Assembly: GCA_018400515.1 (NCBI GenBank)
Contig: JAGYMR010000046.1
Location: 1 to 14,286 of the forward strand
Direction of reading: 5' to 3'
DNA: 14,286 nt
Source of the DNA: Tangfeifania sp.
GTDB lineage: Bacteria; Bacteroidota; Bacteroidia; Bacteroidales; Prolixibacteraceae
Below, piece after piece: positions 8,265 to 14,286 of the stretch (positions are counted from its first letter, which is position 1; each line of letters starts with the position of its first letter). Position numbers and translations under genes: made by a program. The notes below the pieces were generated by a model, which worked only from the letters and a program-made list of their open reading frames with translations, made no database searches and was not told the origin of the DNA.

Positions 8265-8594
8265 AAAATTTTTTTTCTGTTTATTATAAACCGCAATTTA
8301 CATTTTTTTATGGGTTTTTCAATAAATTGAACATCATAGTCCGTAATCGCAGGGGTCAACCATTGAATTTTACTGACAATCAATAACCGGCATGGGAAAA
8401 ACAGGATCCAGCTCGAGGTTAAATATGTACACCAGCTGCAAAACCTCTATTTCATTTTGATGGACAGGGAACTAAGCGATCTTAATGTCGGAGAAGCCTC
8501 CCCCGCAGAAGATGAGTGACCCCTCCGTGACCTCTCCCGGATCTTCAGATTCCGGAAATAAACATCCGCATTCCGGAGAAAACACCGGGAGCCA
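8265..8594. other. 330-base gap between fadD and hflK with a nested hairpin
   Basis: This holds the 3' end of the fadD transcript and the leader of hflK. No TAnnTTTG element is clear upstream of hflK. A plus-strand frame is open from 8367 to a TGA at 8517-8519 (50 codons) and reads fairly protein-like at its end (KYVHQLQNLYFILMDREL), but it has no upstream ATG (only one at codon 32) and no recognisable homologue. I do not call it a gene. Confidence 0.4.
8534..8591 (-). terminator. nested inverted repeat just past the fadD stop
   Basis: Outer arms CTCCCGG (8534-8540) and CCGGGAG (8585-8591) pair perfectly over 7 bases. Inside them TCCGGAA (8551-8557) and TTCCGGA (8571-8577) also pair perfectly. 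The structure starts 3 bases beyond the fadD stop codon. It lacks a T-run, so it may be a factor-dependent terminator or an RNA-stabilising 3' structure limiting read-through into hflK. The pairing is visible; the role is inference. Confidence 0.4.
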
Positions 8595-10505
8595 TTACCT
8601 CTTTTTGTTCCACTCCCGGATCGCCGTAAGATTGACATCGTTTTCAATGTTCCGTGCCAGGGAGGAGTACAAAAATTTCAACTCTTTTTCAAAATAGGAA
8701 CAAATTTTTCCCCGCACCATTTTCATGGTGGTATTTAATAGCCCGTTTTCCTGGTCAAAAGCTTCGGGTAAAACAACAAAGGCAGCGGGAAGCCAGCGAT
8801 CGGGGAACATATCATCGTATTCCCCGCCCTTTTTAAATTTATTGACCGCTTCCTGGAGAATCTTTATGGATTCCTTGTTTCCCGCATCACTGCCGGGTTC
8901 TACTTTGCGGTTCTTCAGTTCCTCGTTGATGGCGGCGATGTTGGGAACGATCATGGCGGTGGTATAAGGATCCTGATTGTTGTAAAGCATCATTTGATCG
9001 ATGTAGGCGGACATCTCCACAACGGCTTCTTCGATGCCCTCCGGACTGAATTTCTCTCCGTCATTCCCGATAAGCAGGCTTTTAAAGCGGCCCAGCACAT
9101 AGAGGTACCCGTCTTTGTCCATGTACCCCATATCGCCGGTATGAAGCCACCCGTCCCGGATAGTTTCGGCAGTGGCAGCCTGATTTTTCCAATAGCCCAG
9201 CATCACATTGTCGCCTTTAACAACAATTTCTCCCTTTTCTCCCGCCGGCAGTTCATTTCCATCCTCATCCAGAATTTTCAGGTCGAGGTACTTCACCAGT
9301 TTTCCTGAGGAGCCGAACTTAATGGCATGCAGGGCATTGGATGAAATAACGGGGGCGGCTTCGGTAAGTCCGTACCCCTGGCAAACCGGCATCCCGATGG
9401 CAAAGAAAAAACGCTGAAGTTCTATGTCGAGGAGGGCACCTCCGCCGATAAAAAACTTCAGTTCACCCCCGAAACCTTCCCGGATCTTTTTGAAAAGGAT
9501 CTTATCAAACAGCCATAACAGCGGTTTCAGCACGAAACGCCAGCCGGTGCCCCGGTTATAGCCCAGCCGGTTGTAGGCATACGACACTTTCAGGGCAAAC
9601 CGGAATACCCTGAAAAGCGTTGCCCCTTTTTTCCGGATCTGTCCCTCAATATTCTGTCTGAATTTTTTTGAAAATGCAGGAACGCTCATCATTAAAGTGG
9701 GCCGGATCTCTTTAATGTTTTTAGGGATGTTTTTCAGGGTCTCCAGGGTTGTTCGCCCTGTTTCAACGGAGGCAATGCTGGCTCCTTTGAACATAAAGGC
9801 ATAAAGACAGGCGGTATGCGCAAAGGCATGATCCCATGGAAGAATGGCCAGTGTCCGCCATTCCGGCTGCAGTTCCATCAGTGTATTCGACTGAACAACA
9901 TTGGCTGCATAATTTAGATGCGAAAGCATGATCCCTTTGGGATCGGCGGTGGTCCCGGAAGTATAACTGATGTTGGCCAGGTCATCGGGGCGGATGTTCT
10001 CACGAATCGCCTCCATTTTCTCCGCGTGGTCCTTCAGGTACGCTTCCCCGTTTTTTATTAACTCCTGATAATTGATGTCATTTTTCCCTAACTGCTCTTT
10101 CCCGTCAATATAGATCACCTTCTCCAGTTCGGGCAGCTGGTGGCGGATCGCTTCCACTTTGGAAGCATGCGCCCCGGAAACAAAAATGTATTTGCTCCCG
10201 CTGTGCTTCAATCTGAAAATAAGTTCGTTTTCATGAAGCCTCACCGAAAGCGGAACATTGACCCCTCCGGCATAGATCATTCCCAGCTCACTGATGATCC
10301 AGTCGTTTCTCCCTTCGGAAACAAGACCGGCACGGTCCCCTTTCTCAAATCCGAGTGCCACCAGACCGGCGGCCACTTGATAAACTTTCTCCCGGGTTTC
10401 TTTGTAGGTGGTGCCTTCGTACTTTCCTGCTTTTTTCTCCCAGAGGTAAACATTGTCGGGATAATTGGCAACAGTGGTCTCGAAAAGGTCAATGATTGTC
10501 TTCAT
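8595..10505 (-). CDS. long-chain fatty acid-CoA ligase (AMP-forming)
   Basis: An ANL-superfamily enzyme that activates a fatty acid with ATP to an acyl-adenylate and then to acyl-CoA, for beta-oxidation or lipid synthesis. Its 636 residues show the core motifs: the P-loop-like YTSGTTADPKGIMLSH (181-196), GYGLTEAAP (377-385), GWLHTGDMGYMDKDGYLYV (452-470) with the ribose-binding Asp 458, the hinge GRFKSLLIGNDGEKFSP (472-488) and, near the C-terminus, NTTMKMVR (591-598) with the likely catalytic Lys 595. The insert WRFVLKPLLWLFDKILFKKI (322-341) and total length fit the long-chain (ACSL/FadD15-like) group rather than acetyl-CoA synthetases. No membrane anchor or signal peptide; probably cytoplasmic or membrane-associated. 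It follows galM on the same strand, but a terminator and its own promoter candidate make it a separate unit. Chain-length specificity cannot be read from sequence. Confidence 0.92.
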   Translation of the reverse strand: MKTIIDLFETTVANYPDNVYLWEKKAGKYEGTTYKETREKVYQVAAGLVALGFEKGDRAGLVSEGRNDWIISELGMIYAGGVNVPLSVRLHENELIFRLKHSGSKYIFVSGAHASKVEAIRHQLPELEKVIYIDGKEQLGKNDINYQELIKNGEAYLKDHAEKMEAIRENIRPDDLANISYTSGTTADPKGIMLSHLNYAANVVQSNTLMELQPEWRTLAILPWDHAFAHTACLYAFMFKGASIASVETGRTTLETLKNIPKNIKEIRPTLMMSVPAFSKKFRQNIEGQIRKKGATLFRVFRFALKVSYAYNRLGYNRGTGWRFVLKPLLWLFDKILFKKIREGFGGELKFFIGGGALLDIELQRFFFAIGMPVCQGYGLTEAAPVISSNALHAIKFGSSGKLVKYLDLKILDEDGNELPAGEKGEIVVKGDNVMLGYWKNQAATAETIRDGWLHTGDMGYMDKDGYLYVLGRFKSLLIGNDGEKFSPEGIEEAVVEMSAYIDQMMLYNNQDPYTTAMIVPNIAAINEELKNRKVEPGSDAGNKESIKILQEAVNKFKKGGEYDDMFPDRWLPAAFVVLPEAFDQENGLLNTTMKMVRGKICSYFEKELKFLYSSLARNIENDVNLTAIREWNKKR

Positions 10506-10558
10506 TCATGAAAAATTTAGGTAAAAGATTACGGAACTCCATTTTATTGGCCAATGTT

Positions 10559-10566
10559 CAAATGTA
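10559..10566 (-). promoter_or_regulatory. Bacteroidota -7 promoter element for fadD
   Basis: The minus strand reads TACATTTG, a perfect TAnnTTTG match, about 54 bases before the fadD ATG. A TTCG (10585-10588), one mismatch from the -33 TTTG, lies 18 bases upstream. This predicts a leader of about 45 bases. Confidence 0.5.
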
Positions 10567-10659
10567 AAAAAAAATGGGAACAATCGAAGAACACCCCCCG
10601 GAAAAAACCGCCTCCCGGTCCGCAGCCGGGGAGAAAGCCATTCATTCACAAGACTCATC

Positions 10660-10704
10660 TTTTTTCATAAAAAAAGCGGAAAAACGGAATGCCCTGCGGG
10701 CATT
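10660..10704 (-). terminator. intrinsic terminator after galM
   Basis: On the minus strand the galM stop is followed at once by AATGCCC, loop GCA, GGGCATT (10688-10704, perfect 7-pair stem), then CCGTTTTTCCGCTTTTTTT. The T-rich tail is slightly interrupted. It separates galM from fadD downstream. Confidence 0.65.
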
Positions 10705-10705
10705 T

Positions 10706-11755
10706 TTATTCTGTTTCAAATTTATAAACGGTCTTTTCATTGAATACCTCCCCCGGTGACAGGAACGTTGAAGGAAAATTCCCGTGGTGCACCGAATCGG
10801 GAAAATGCTGGGTTTCCAGGGCAACCCCCGAGTAACTGCCAAAGACCTTCTCTCCCTCGAGACGGAATTCCGGGATCCAATAGCCGGTATAGAGCTGCAT
10901 TCCGGGTTGGGTGGTATACACATCCACACGGCGCCCAAAGGACTTTTCACGAAGGGAACCGGCATATTCCAGTTTTTCGGTTGGATTGTCCAGAACAAAA
11001 TTATCATCGAATCCGGTGGGCAATTGTTCCAGGTCACGGGCAAATGATTTGTACTCCGTGAAATCAAACGGTGTGCCCTCCACCGGAATAATTTTCCCCG
11101 TGGGGATCTGTTCCACCATTTCGGTCATTTCCTGTGCGTTGAGCTTCAGCTCATGATCCAGTACCGTATCCCGGCCTTCTGTCAGGTTAAAATAGGTATG
11201 GTTCGTAAGATTGACAACCGTTTTCTGATCGGTTTCGGCAAAATATTCTATGCTCAGCTCATTTTGGTCGTTGAGTGAATAGATGCACCGGACCTTTAAA
11301 TTCCCCGGATAATTTTCTTCATGGTGGGGACTCAGGTAGGAAAGCTCCACACCGGCAACCCCCTTTTTCTCAAAAGGCCGTGCCTCCCACAATCGCCGGT
11401 CGAACCCCGTTTCTCCCCCGTGCAGGTGGTTGGGACCGTTATTTACAGCCAGTTGATAAGTTTTTCCGTCAATTTCCAGATGCCCCCGGGCAATCCGGTT
11501 CCCAAACCGGCCGATAAGCGCCCCGAAATAGGGATAATTCTCCACGTATGCTTCGCTGAAATAATGCCCCGGCTGATTAAAACCACACACAATATTGCCC
11601 CTGTTGCCAGCTTTATCGGGCATGATGATGCTGGTTATGATTCCCCCGTAATTGGTAATCCTGACCGATACCTTCCGGTCATTGGTTAAAGTAAATAGCT
11701 TTGCTTCCCTGCCCGCCGGGAGTGTCATAAAGGGCTCTGATTGAATTTTTCTCAT
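10706..11755 (-). CDS. galM: aldose 1-epimerase (mutarotase)
   Basis: Interconverts the alpha and beta anomers of aldoses such as glucose and galactose, feeding sugar catabolism. The 349-residue length is typical. Family signatures in order: NYGGIITSI (35-43), GRFGNRIA (82-89, substrate-binding Arg 87), NNGPNHLHGG (105-114, His 112), NLTNHTYFNL (182-191, catalytic acid His 186), PTGFDDNFVLD (246-256, Asp 251), TTQPGMQLYTG (281-291) and ALETQHFPDS (312-321, catalytic base Glu 314). All residues known from the Lactococcus enzyme seem present. I see no clear signal peptide, so it is probably cytoplasmic. It is transcribed divergently from the GntR/LacI-type regulator, its likely controller, and carries its own -7 element and a terminator just past the stop. 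Sugar specificity is not determinable here. Confidence 0.94.
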   Translation of the reverse strand: MRKIQSEPFMTLPAGREAKLFTLTNDRKVSVRITNYGGIITSIIMPDKAGNRGNIVCGFNQPGHYFSEAYVENYPYFGALIGRFGNRIARGHLEIDGKTYQLAVNNGPNHLHGGETGFDRRLWEARPFEKKGVAGVELSYLSPHHEENYPGNLKVRCIYSLNDQNELSIEYFAETDQKTVVNLTNHTYFNLTEGRDTVLDHELKLNAQEMTEMVEQIPTGKIIPVEGTPFDFTEYKSFARDLEQLPTGFDDNFVLDNPTEKLEYAGSLREKSFGRRVDVYTTQPGMQLYTGYWIPEFRLEGEKVFGSYSGVALETQHFPDSVHHGNFPSTFLSPGEVFNEKTVYKFETE

Positions 11756-11830
11756 TTTTTCCGAATTTTTTCCGTCTCAGGAAAGCTCATTGATTCAAAC
11801 AAATGTTTCCCTAAAATATTAATTGTACTG

Positions 11831-11838
11831 CAAATGTA
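11831..11838 (-). promoter_or_regulatory. Bacteroidota -7 promoter element for galM
   Basis: The minus strand reads TACATTTG followed by CAG, a perfect TAnnTTTG match and a common extended form. It lies about 75 bases before the galM ATG, giving a leader near 70 bases. No clear -33 TTTG is found at the usual distance. Confidence 0.5.
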
Positions 11839-11981
11839 TGGCAAAAATTCCATTTCACAGGATGCCAACTGTTTTCGCTGCACACGCAATGACCGTGAGG
11901 GGTTGCTCCACTTACTCTGTTTCGTAAACGGCATTGTACCTTTCCTGCTGGTCAGCAAAAATGCAAAATTAAACAAGTTCA

Positions 11982-12011
11982 ACTGGTAGGTACTGGTAGT
12001 GTTTTAAAACA
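11982..12011. promoter_or_regulatory. operator-like tandem repeat and palindrome
   Basis: ACTGGTAG occurs at 11982-11989 and again at 11992-11999, a 10-base period that puts both on the same DNA face. The perfect 12-base palindrome TGTTTTAAAACA (12000-12011) begins at the next base. The block ends 23 bases before the regulator's -7 element, so a bound protein would cover or flank its -33 region. It is a plausible binding site for the adjacent GntR-type regulator; binding itself is inference. Confidence 0.45.
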
Positions 12012-12034
12012 TATTAAAAGCAGATCGATTGGTT

Positions 12035-12042
12035 TATTTTTG
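12035..12042 (+). promoter_or_regulatory. Bacteroidota -7 promoter element for the regulator
   Basis: TATTTTTG is a perfect TAnnTTTG match. Transcription would begin around 12049, leaving a leader of only about 14 bases before the TTG start at 12063. This agrees with the lack of a Shine-Dalgarno sequence. The -33 element is not clear. Confidence 0.45.
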
Positions 12043-12062
12043 TTATTAAACGAAACCGAACA

Positions 12063-13064
12063 TTGAAAAACATCATTCACATCAACACGGGTTCATCGAA
12101 ACCCAAGTACCGTCAAATCATTGATTCCATCTGTTCGGCCATTGAAAAAGGAACCCTAAAAAAGGGAGATAAGATCCCCTCCCTGCACCAGGCAGGAACC
12201 CGGTTTAATTTGAGCCGCGACACGGTTATGGCCGCTTTTAATGAGCTAAAAAAAAAGGGCATCATTTTCAGTCAGCCGGGAAAGGGGTATTACATAGCAT
12301 CCACTGAAATTCGGCAAAAGGAGAAAGTATTTGTATTGTTTGATGAATTAAACGCCTTTAAGGAAGATCTTTACAATTCCCTGATCAATAGTTTAAAGGG
12401 CCGGGCAATTGTGGATGTTTTTTTTCACCACTTCAATTTTAAACTTTTCAAAAGCCTAATACAGAGCAGCACAGGGCACTATACGGCCTATATCATCATG
12501 CCGGCAGCATTTAACAACACCCATTTCCTGCTTTCAAAACTGCCCCCCGGCAAGGTGTTCATTCTTGACCGTTTAAAGCCCGAATTAAGCACCTATCCGG
12601 TGGTTTATCAGCACTTTGAACTGGATTTTTACGATGCCCTGACCGAAGGGCTTCCCTTGTTAAGAAAGTACCGGAAACTCATTTTTGTCCATCCGGGGGA
12701 AAAAGAACCCGGTGAACGCATCGAAGGGTTCCGCCAGTTTTGCCGGGAGCAAAACTTTGACTGGCAGGTAATTCCGTCTCTCGACAGTATAACACCCCGG
12801 CTTTACGAAGCCTGGTTTCTGAACTGCGACCGGGATTTGGTGAAGTTGATCAAACTGGCCCAAAATTACAACTACAAGCTGGGTAAAAAATTTGGCATTG
12901 TCTCTTTCAACGATACCATACTGAAAGAGGTGGTTGCAGGAGGGATAACAACCATTTCCACCGATTTCTCAACCATGGGAAAGACGCTGGGGGACATGAT
13001 CCTGAAACGTGAACACCGGAAGATCAGAAATCCATCCCGGCTCATTTTGCGGAACAGCCTGTAA
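12063..13064 (+). CDS. GntR-type transcription regulator with LacI-like sugar-binding domain
   Basis: A DNA-binding repressor or activator that likely responds to a sugar or sugar derivative. Residues 12-80 form a GntR-type winged helix: YRQIIDSICSAIEKGTLKKG, then DKIPSLHQAGTRFNLSRDTV with the recognition helix, and the wing IIFSQPGKGYYIAS. Residues 87-333 resemble the periplasmic-binding/LacI effector domain, with the late signature FGIVSFNDTILKEVVAGGIT and TTISTDFSTMGKTLGDMIL, ending in LILRNSL as in LacI proteins. This GntR head plus LacI-type body is typical of Bacteroidota carbohydrate regulators and of Bacillus AraR. The start is a TTG; no in-frame ATG lies upstream, and the promoter element just before it supports this start. 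Divergent placement from galM suggests it controls galM and probably itself. The ligand is unknown. Confidence 0.88.
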   Translation: MKNIIHINTGSSKPKYRQIIDSICSAIEKGTLKKGDKIPSLHQAGTRFNLSRDTVMAAFNELKKKGIIFSQPGKGYYIASTEIRQKEKVFVLFDELNAFKEDLYNSLINSLKGRAIVDVFFHHFNFKLFKSLIQSSTGHYTAYIIMPAAFNNTHFLLSKLPPGKVFILDRLKPELSTYPVVYQHFELDFYDALTEGLPLLRKYRKLIFVHPGEKEPGERIEGFRQFCREQNFDWQVIPSLDSITPRLYEAWFLNCDRDLVKLIKLAQNYNYKLGKKFGIVSFNDTILKEVVAGGITTISTDFSTMGKTLGDMILKREHRKIRNPSRLILRNSL

Positions 13065-13111
13065 AGGATCACTGTTCCCCTGTATTTTCGTCATGTGCCG
13101 ATGGAGGCAAT

Positions 13112-13144
13112 AAAAAAAACCGGGGCGGCTGGAAACCCGTCCCC
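13112..13144 (-). terminator. intrinsic terminator of the response regulator gene
   Basis: On the minus strand GGGGACGG and CCGCCCC form a GC-rich stem with one bulged base and a loop of about 11 bases, followed by GG and then eight T (13112-13119). It lies about 43 bases beyond the stop of the receiver gene. On the plus strand the same stem is followed only by TTTACC, so it would be a poor terminator for the GntR-type gene. Confidence 0.7.
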
Positions 13145-13186
13145 TTTACCTGGATACTCAGGATTTGGCCTGCACTCCGGCATCCT

Positions 13187-13588
13187 TTATTCTCCAAGCA
13201 ATCCTTTCACCTTTTTGAGCAATTCGTCTTTCCGGATTGGTTTAGCAATATAATCATCACAGCCAGCATCAAGGGCTTTCTGTGTATCACCCGAAAGCGC
13301 ATAAGCAGTTTGGGCCAAAACAGGAACATCTTTATTCATTTTTTTGATCCTCCGGGTGGCTTCATACCCATCCATCACAGGCATTTTCAGATCCATCAGC
13401 ACAAGAATGATTCCCGGGGTTTGGCGGAATTTTTCCACGGTCTCCTCCCCATTGACCGCACGTATCAGTTGCAGATTTTCCCGCTTCAAATAGGCTTGAA
13501 AAAGGGCATAACTGGTATCGTCATCTTCGGCAACAAGCACCATTCGCTCCTCTGAGGAATTTTTACCTCCTTCAGGTTCACTCTTCAT
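13187..13588 (-). CDS. single-domain response regulator (stand-alone receiver)
   Basis: A phosphoacceptor protein of two-component signalling, 133 residues, with no DNA-binding or enzymatic output domain. The receiver spans about 15-132: acidic pocket Glu 21, Asp 22 and Asp 23 (VLVAEDDDTSYALF), phosphorylated Asp 66 (LVLMDLKMPVMDGYEATRRI), switch Thr 94 (LAQTAYALSGD) and conserved Lys 116 (DDYIAKPIRKDEL). All key residues are present, so it should be phosphorylatable. Its sequence style is that of receivers fused to hybrid kinases, which suggests it works with a phosphorelay or a kinase without its own receiver, such as the one at 457-4237. That pairing is inference, as the genes are about 9 kb apart. 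It is a single-gene unit with its own terminator, convergent with the GntR-type regulator. Confidence 0.92.
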   Translation of the reverse strand: MKSEPEGGKNSSEERMVLVAEDDDTSYALFQAYLKRENLQLIRAVNGEETVEKFRQTPGIILVLMDLKMPVMDGYEATRRIKKMNKDVPVLAQTAYALSGDTQKALDAGCDDYIAKPIRKDELLKKVKGLLGE

Positions 13589-13990
13589 AATGGTTTATTT
13601 TGGTTACAAACAAAAATTGAATCATTCTAAACAGGTAGCGGTCCACCAGCTTCCGTATTTATATTTTTAAACCTCCTGCGGTCATTCAGGGAATTCCCGC
13701 TTCATTCAATTCTGCTCCCGGGAAGAATGTGCACCACAGTTTTTCAAAATTACAACGGCAGGTTTCTGAAAACCGGTATACAAAGAAAACAATTTTATCG
13801 GTTTTTTATTCCTCCGCCCCCTCCAAATCCCCCATTTTTTTAATGCGGCACAGGTTTTTTTAAAAATCCCGGCAAAATCGGCCCCTCCCCTGCGTTTCAG
13901 CCGCGCTCTTCATTTTTCTCTATGGACCATCGACAGATCCGATGAGGGGAATACAAACCAGATGCAGGGTGGATTGTTCTGTAAAGAAAA
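13589..13990. other. 402-base intergenic region between divergent receiver and DUF6132-like genes
   Basis: No gene is visible. It should hold promoters for both flanking genes. On the minus strand TAATTTTG (13745-13752) matches the Bacteroidota -7 consensus, but it would give the receiver gene a long leader (about 150 bases) and lacks a well-spaced -33. A perfect 10-base palindrome GGGAATTCCC lies at 13689-13698. The right half contains T-runs and C-rich stretches without clear structure. Confidence 0.4.
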
Positions 13991-14227
13991 ATGATGCAGT
14001 TAAAAAACTTTTTTAAAAAACACTCCCTGCCGGTCATTTTAACAATGACGGGTGCCGTGGGGGGATTTCTTTACTGGAAGCTTGTCGGTTGTAACAGTGG
14101 CACCTGCCCCATTCAGTCCGTCTGGTACTGGAGCACGCTTTGGGGAGCTGCGGTGGGTTATCTGGCAGGAGATTTCATCAGGGACCTCCTGAAGAAACGG
14201 AAAAAGAAAACGGATCAGAAAGAATGA
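13991..14227 (+). CDS. small two-helix membrane protein, DUF6132-like
   Basis: A 78-residue inner-membrane protein of unknown function. It has a basic N-terminus, a first membrane helix (about 13-31, PVILTMTGAVGGFLYWKLV), a short loop GCNSGTCPI (33-41) with two cysteines (Cys 34 and Cys 39), a second helix (about 46-63, WYWSTLWGAAVGYLAGDF) and a strongly basic tail (RDLLKKRKKK). The pattern of G-G-x-x-Y-W-K followed by GCxSGTCxI and STLWGAAxG is what I recall for the DUF6132 family of Bacteroidota. The positive-inside rule puts both ends in the cytoplasm and the Cys loop outside, where the cysteines could form a disulfide or bind a ligand. The start is ATG-ATG after TAAAGAAAA; the second ATG is equally possible. 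Confidence 0.82.
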   Translation: MMQLKNFFKKHSLPVILTMTGAVGGFLYWKLVGCNSGTCPIQSVWYWSTLWGAAVGYLAGDFIRDLLKKRKKKTDQKE

Positions 14228-14286
14228 ACGACCGTTTTTCACATATCATCAATTCATCCAAACCGGTGGGCCCAAGTCCCGCGTCC
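14228..14286. other. short trailing sequence
   Basis: Fifty-nine bases after the last stop codon. I see no terminator hairpin or gene start before the window ends. Confidence 0.4.

Larger units (their letters stand above)
11756..12062. promoter_or_regulatory. divergent control region between galM and its putative regulator
   Basis: A 307-base region with promoters pointing both ways and no convincing gene. It contains the galM -7 element, the regulator -7 element, tandem ACTGGTAG repeats and a perfect palindrome, listed separately. A further CTGGT core sits in GCTGGTCAGC (11947-11956), itself an interrupted palindrome. The middle part (about 11860-11945) is less AT-rich and shows no recognisable signal. 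Confidence 0.5.

Noticed and set aside
11752..11989. Open frames on both strands in the galM-regulator gap
   Set aside because: They overlap promoter elements and carry no known domain; better explained as regulatory DNA.
1..14286. CRISPR arrays, insertion sequences, tRNA or rRNA genes, phage genes, toxin-antitoxin pairs
   Set aside because: No regularly spaced repeats, transposase or integrase motifs, RNA gene signatures or small paired genes of known type were found on reading both strands.

Overview
The window looks like a chromosomal segment of a Bacteroidota bacterium, probably of the Bacteroidales/Marinilabiliales type. The lineage call rests on several signs: start codons mostly lack a Shine-Dalgarno sequence; three genes are preceded by perfect matches to the Bacteroidota -7 promoter element TAnnTTTG; the regulator has a GntR-type DNA-binding domain fused to a LacI-like sugar-binding domain; and the last gene resembles the small membrane protein family DUF6132. 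No phage, insertion sequence, CRISPR array, rRNA or tRNA was seen. The content is housekeeping and signalling chromosome.

Layout from left to right. Bases 2-67 hold what may be the tail of a rightward gene. Bases 457-4237 (minus strand) hold a large membrane sensor histidine kinase split by a one-base frameshift in a run of eight C (1810-1817). Deleting one C joins the two parts into one protein of 1259 residues with the order membrane anchor, extracytoplasmic sensor, membrane segment, PAS, GAF, PAS, PAS, PAS, HisKA, HATPase. A 714-base AT-rich gap follows. Next comes a plus-strand pair: a CbpA-like J-domain chaperone and, 11 bases later, a 117-residue protein that I align by eye with E. coli DinD. 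Convergent to it, on the minus strand, are hflK and hflC, two SPFH-family membrane proteins. Further upstream on the same strand lie a long-chain fatty acid-CoA ligase (FadD type) and an aldose 1-epimerase (galM).

The epimerase is divergent from a GntR/LacI-type regulator (12063-13064). Their shared 307-base intergenic region holds a good promoter element for each gene, plus a tandem 8-base direct repeat one helical turn apart that abuts a perfect 12-base palindrome. This suggests a sugar-responsive divergent control region. A single-domain response regulator follows on the minus strand with a strong intrinsic terminator, and the window closes with the DUF6132-like membrane protein.

How the genes may work together: HflK/HflC and the DnaJ-like chaperone both belong to protein quality control. 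The CoA ligase and epimerase serve lipid and sugar metabolism. The kinase has no receiver domain of its own, so the stand-alone receiver about 9 kb away is a possible but unproven partner. I found no clear evidence for a wholly new multi-gene system. The points most worth a second look are the C-run frameshift in the kinase, the DinD-like protein in the DnaJ operon, and the operator-like architecture between galM and its regulator.
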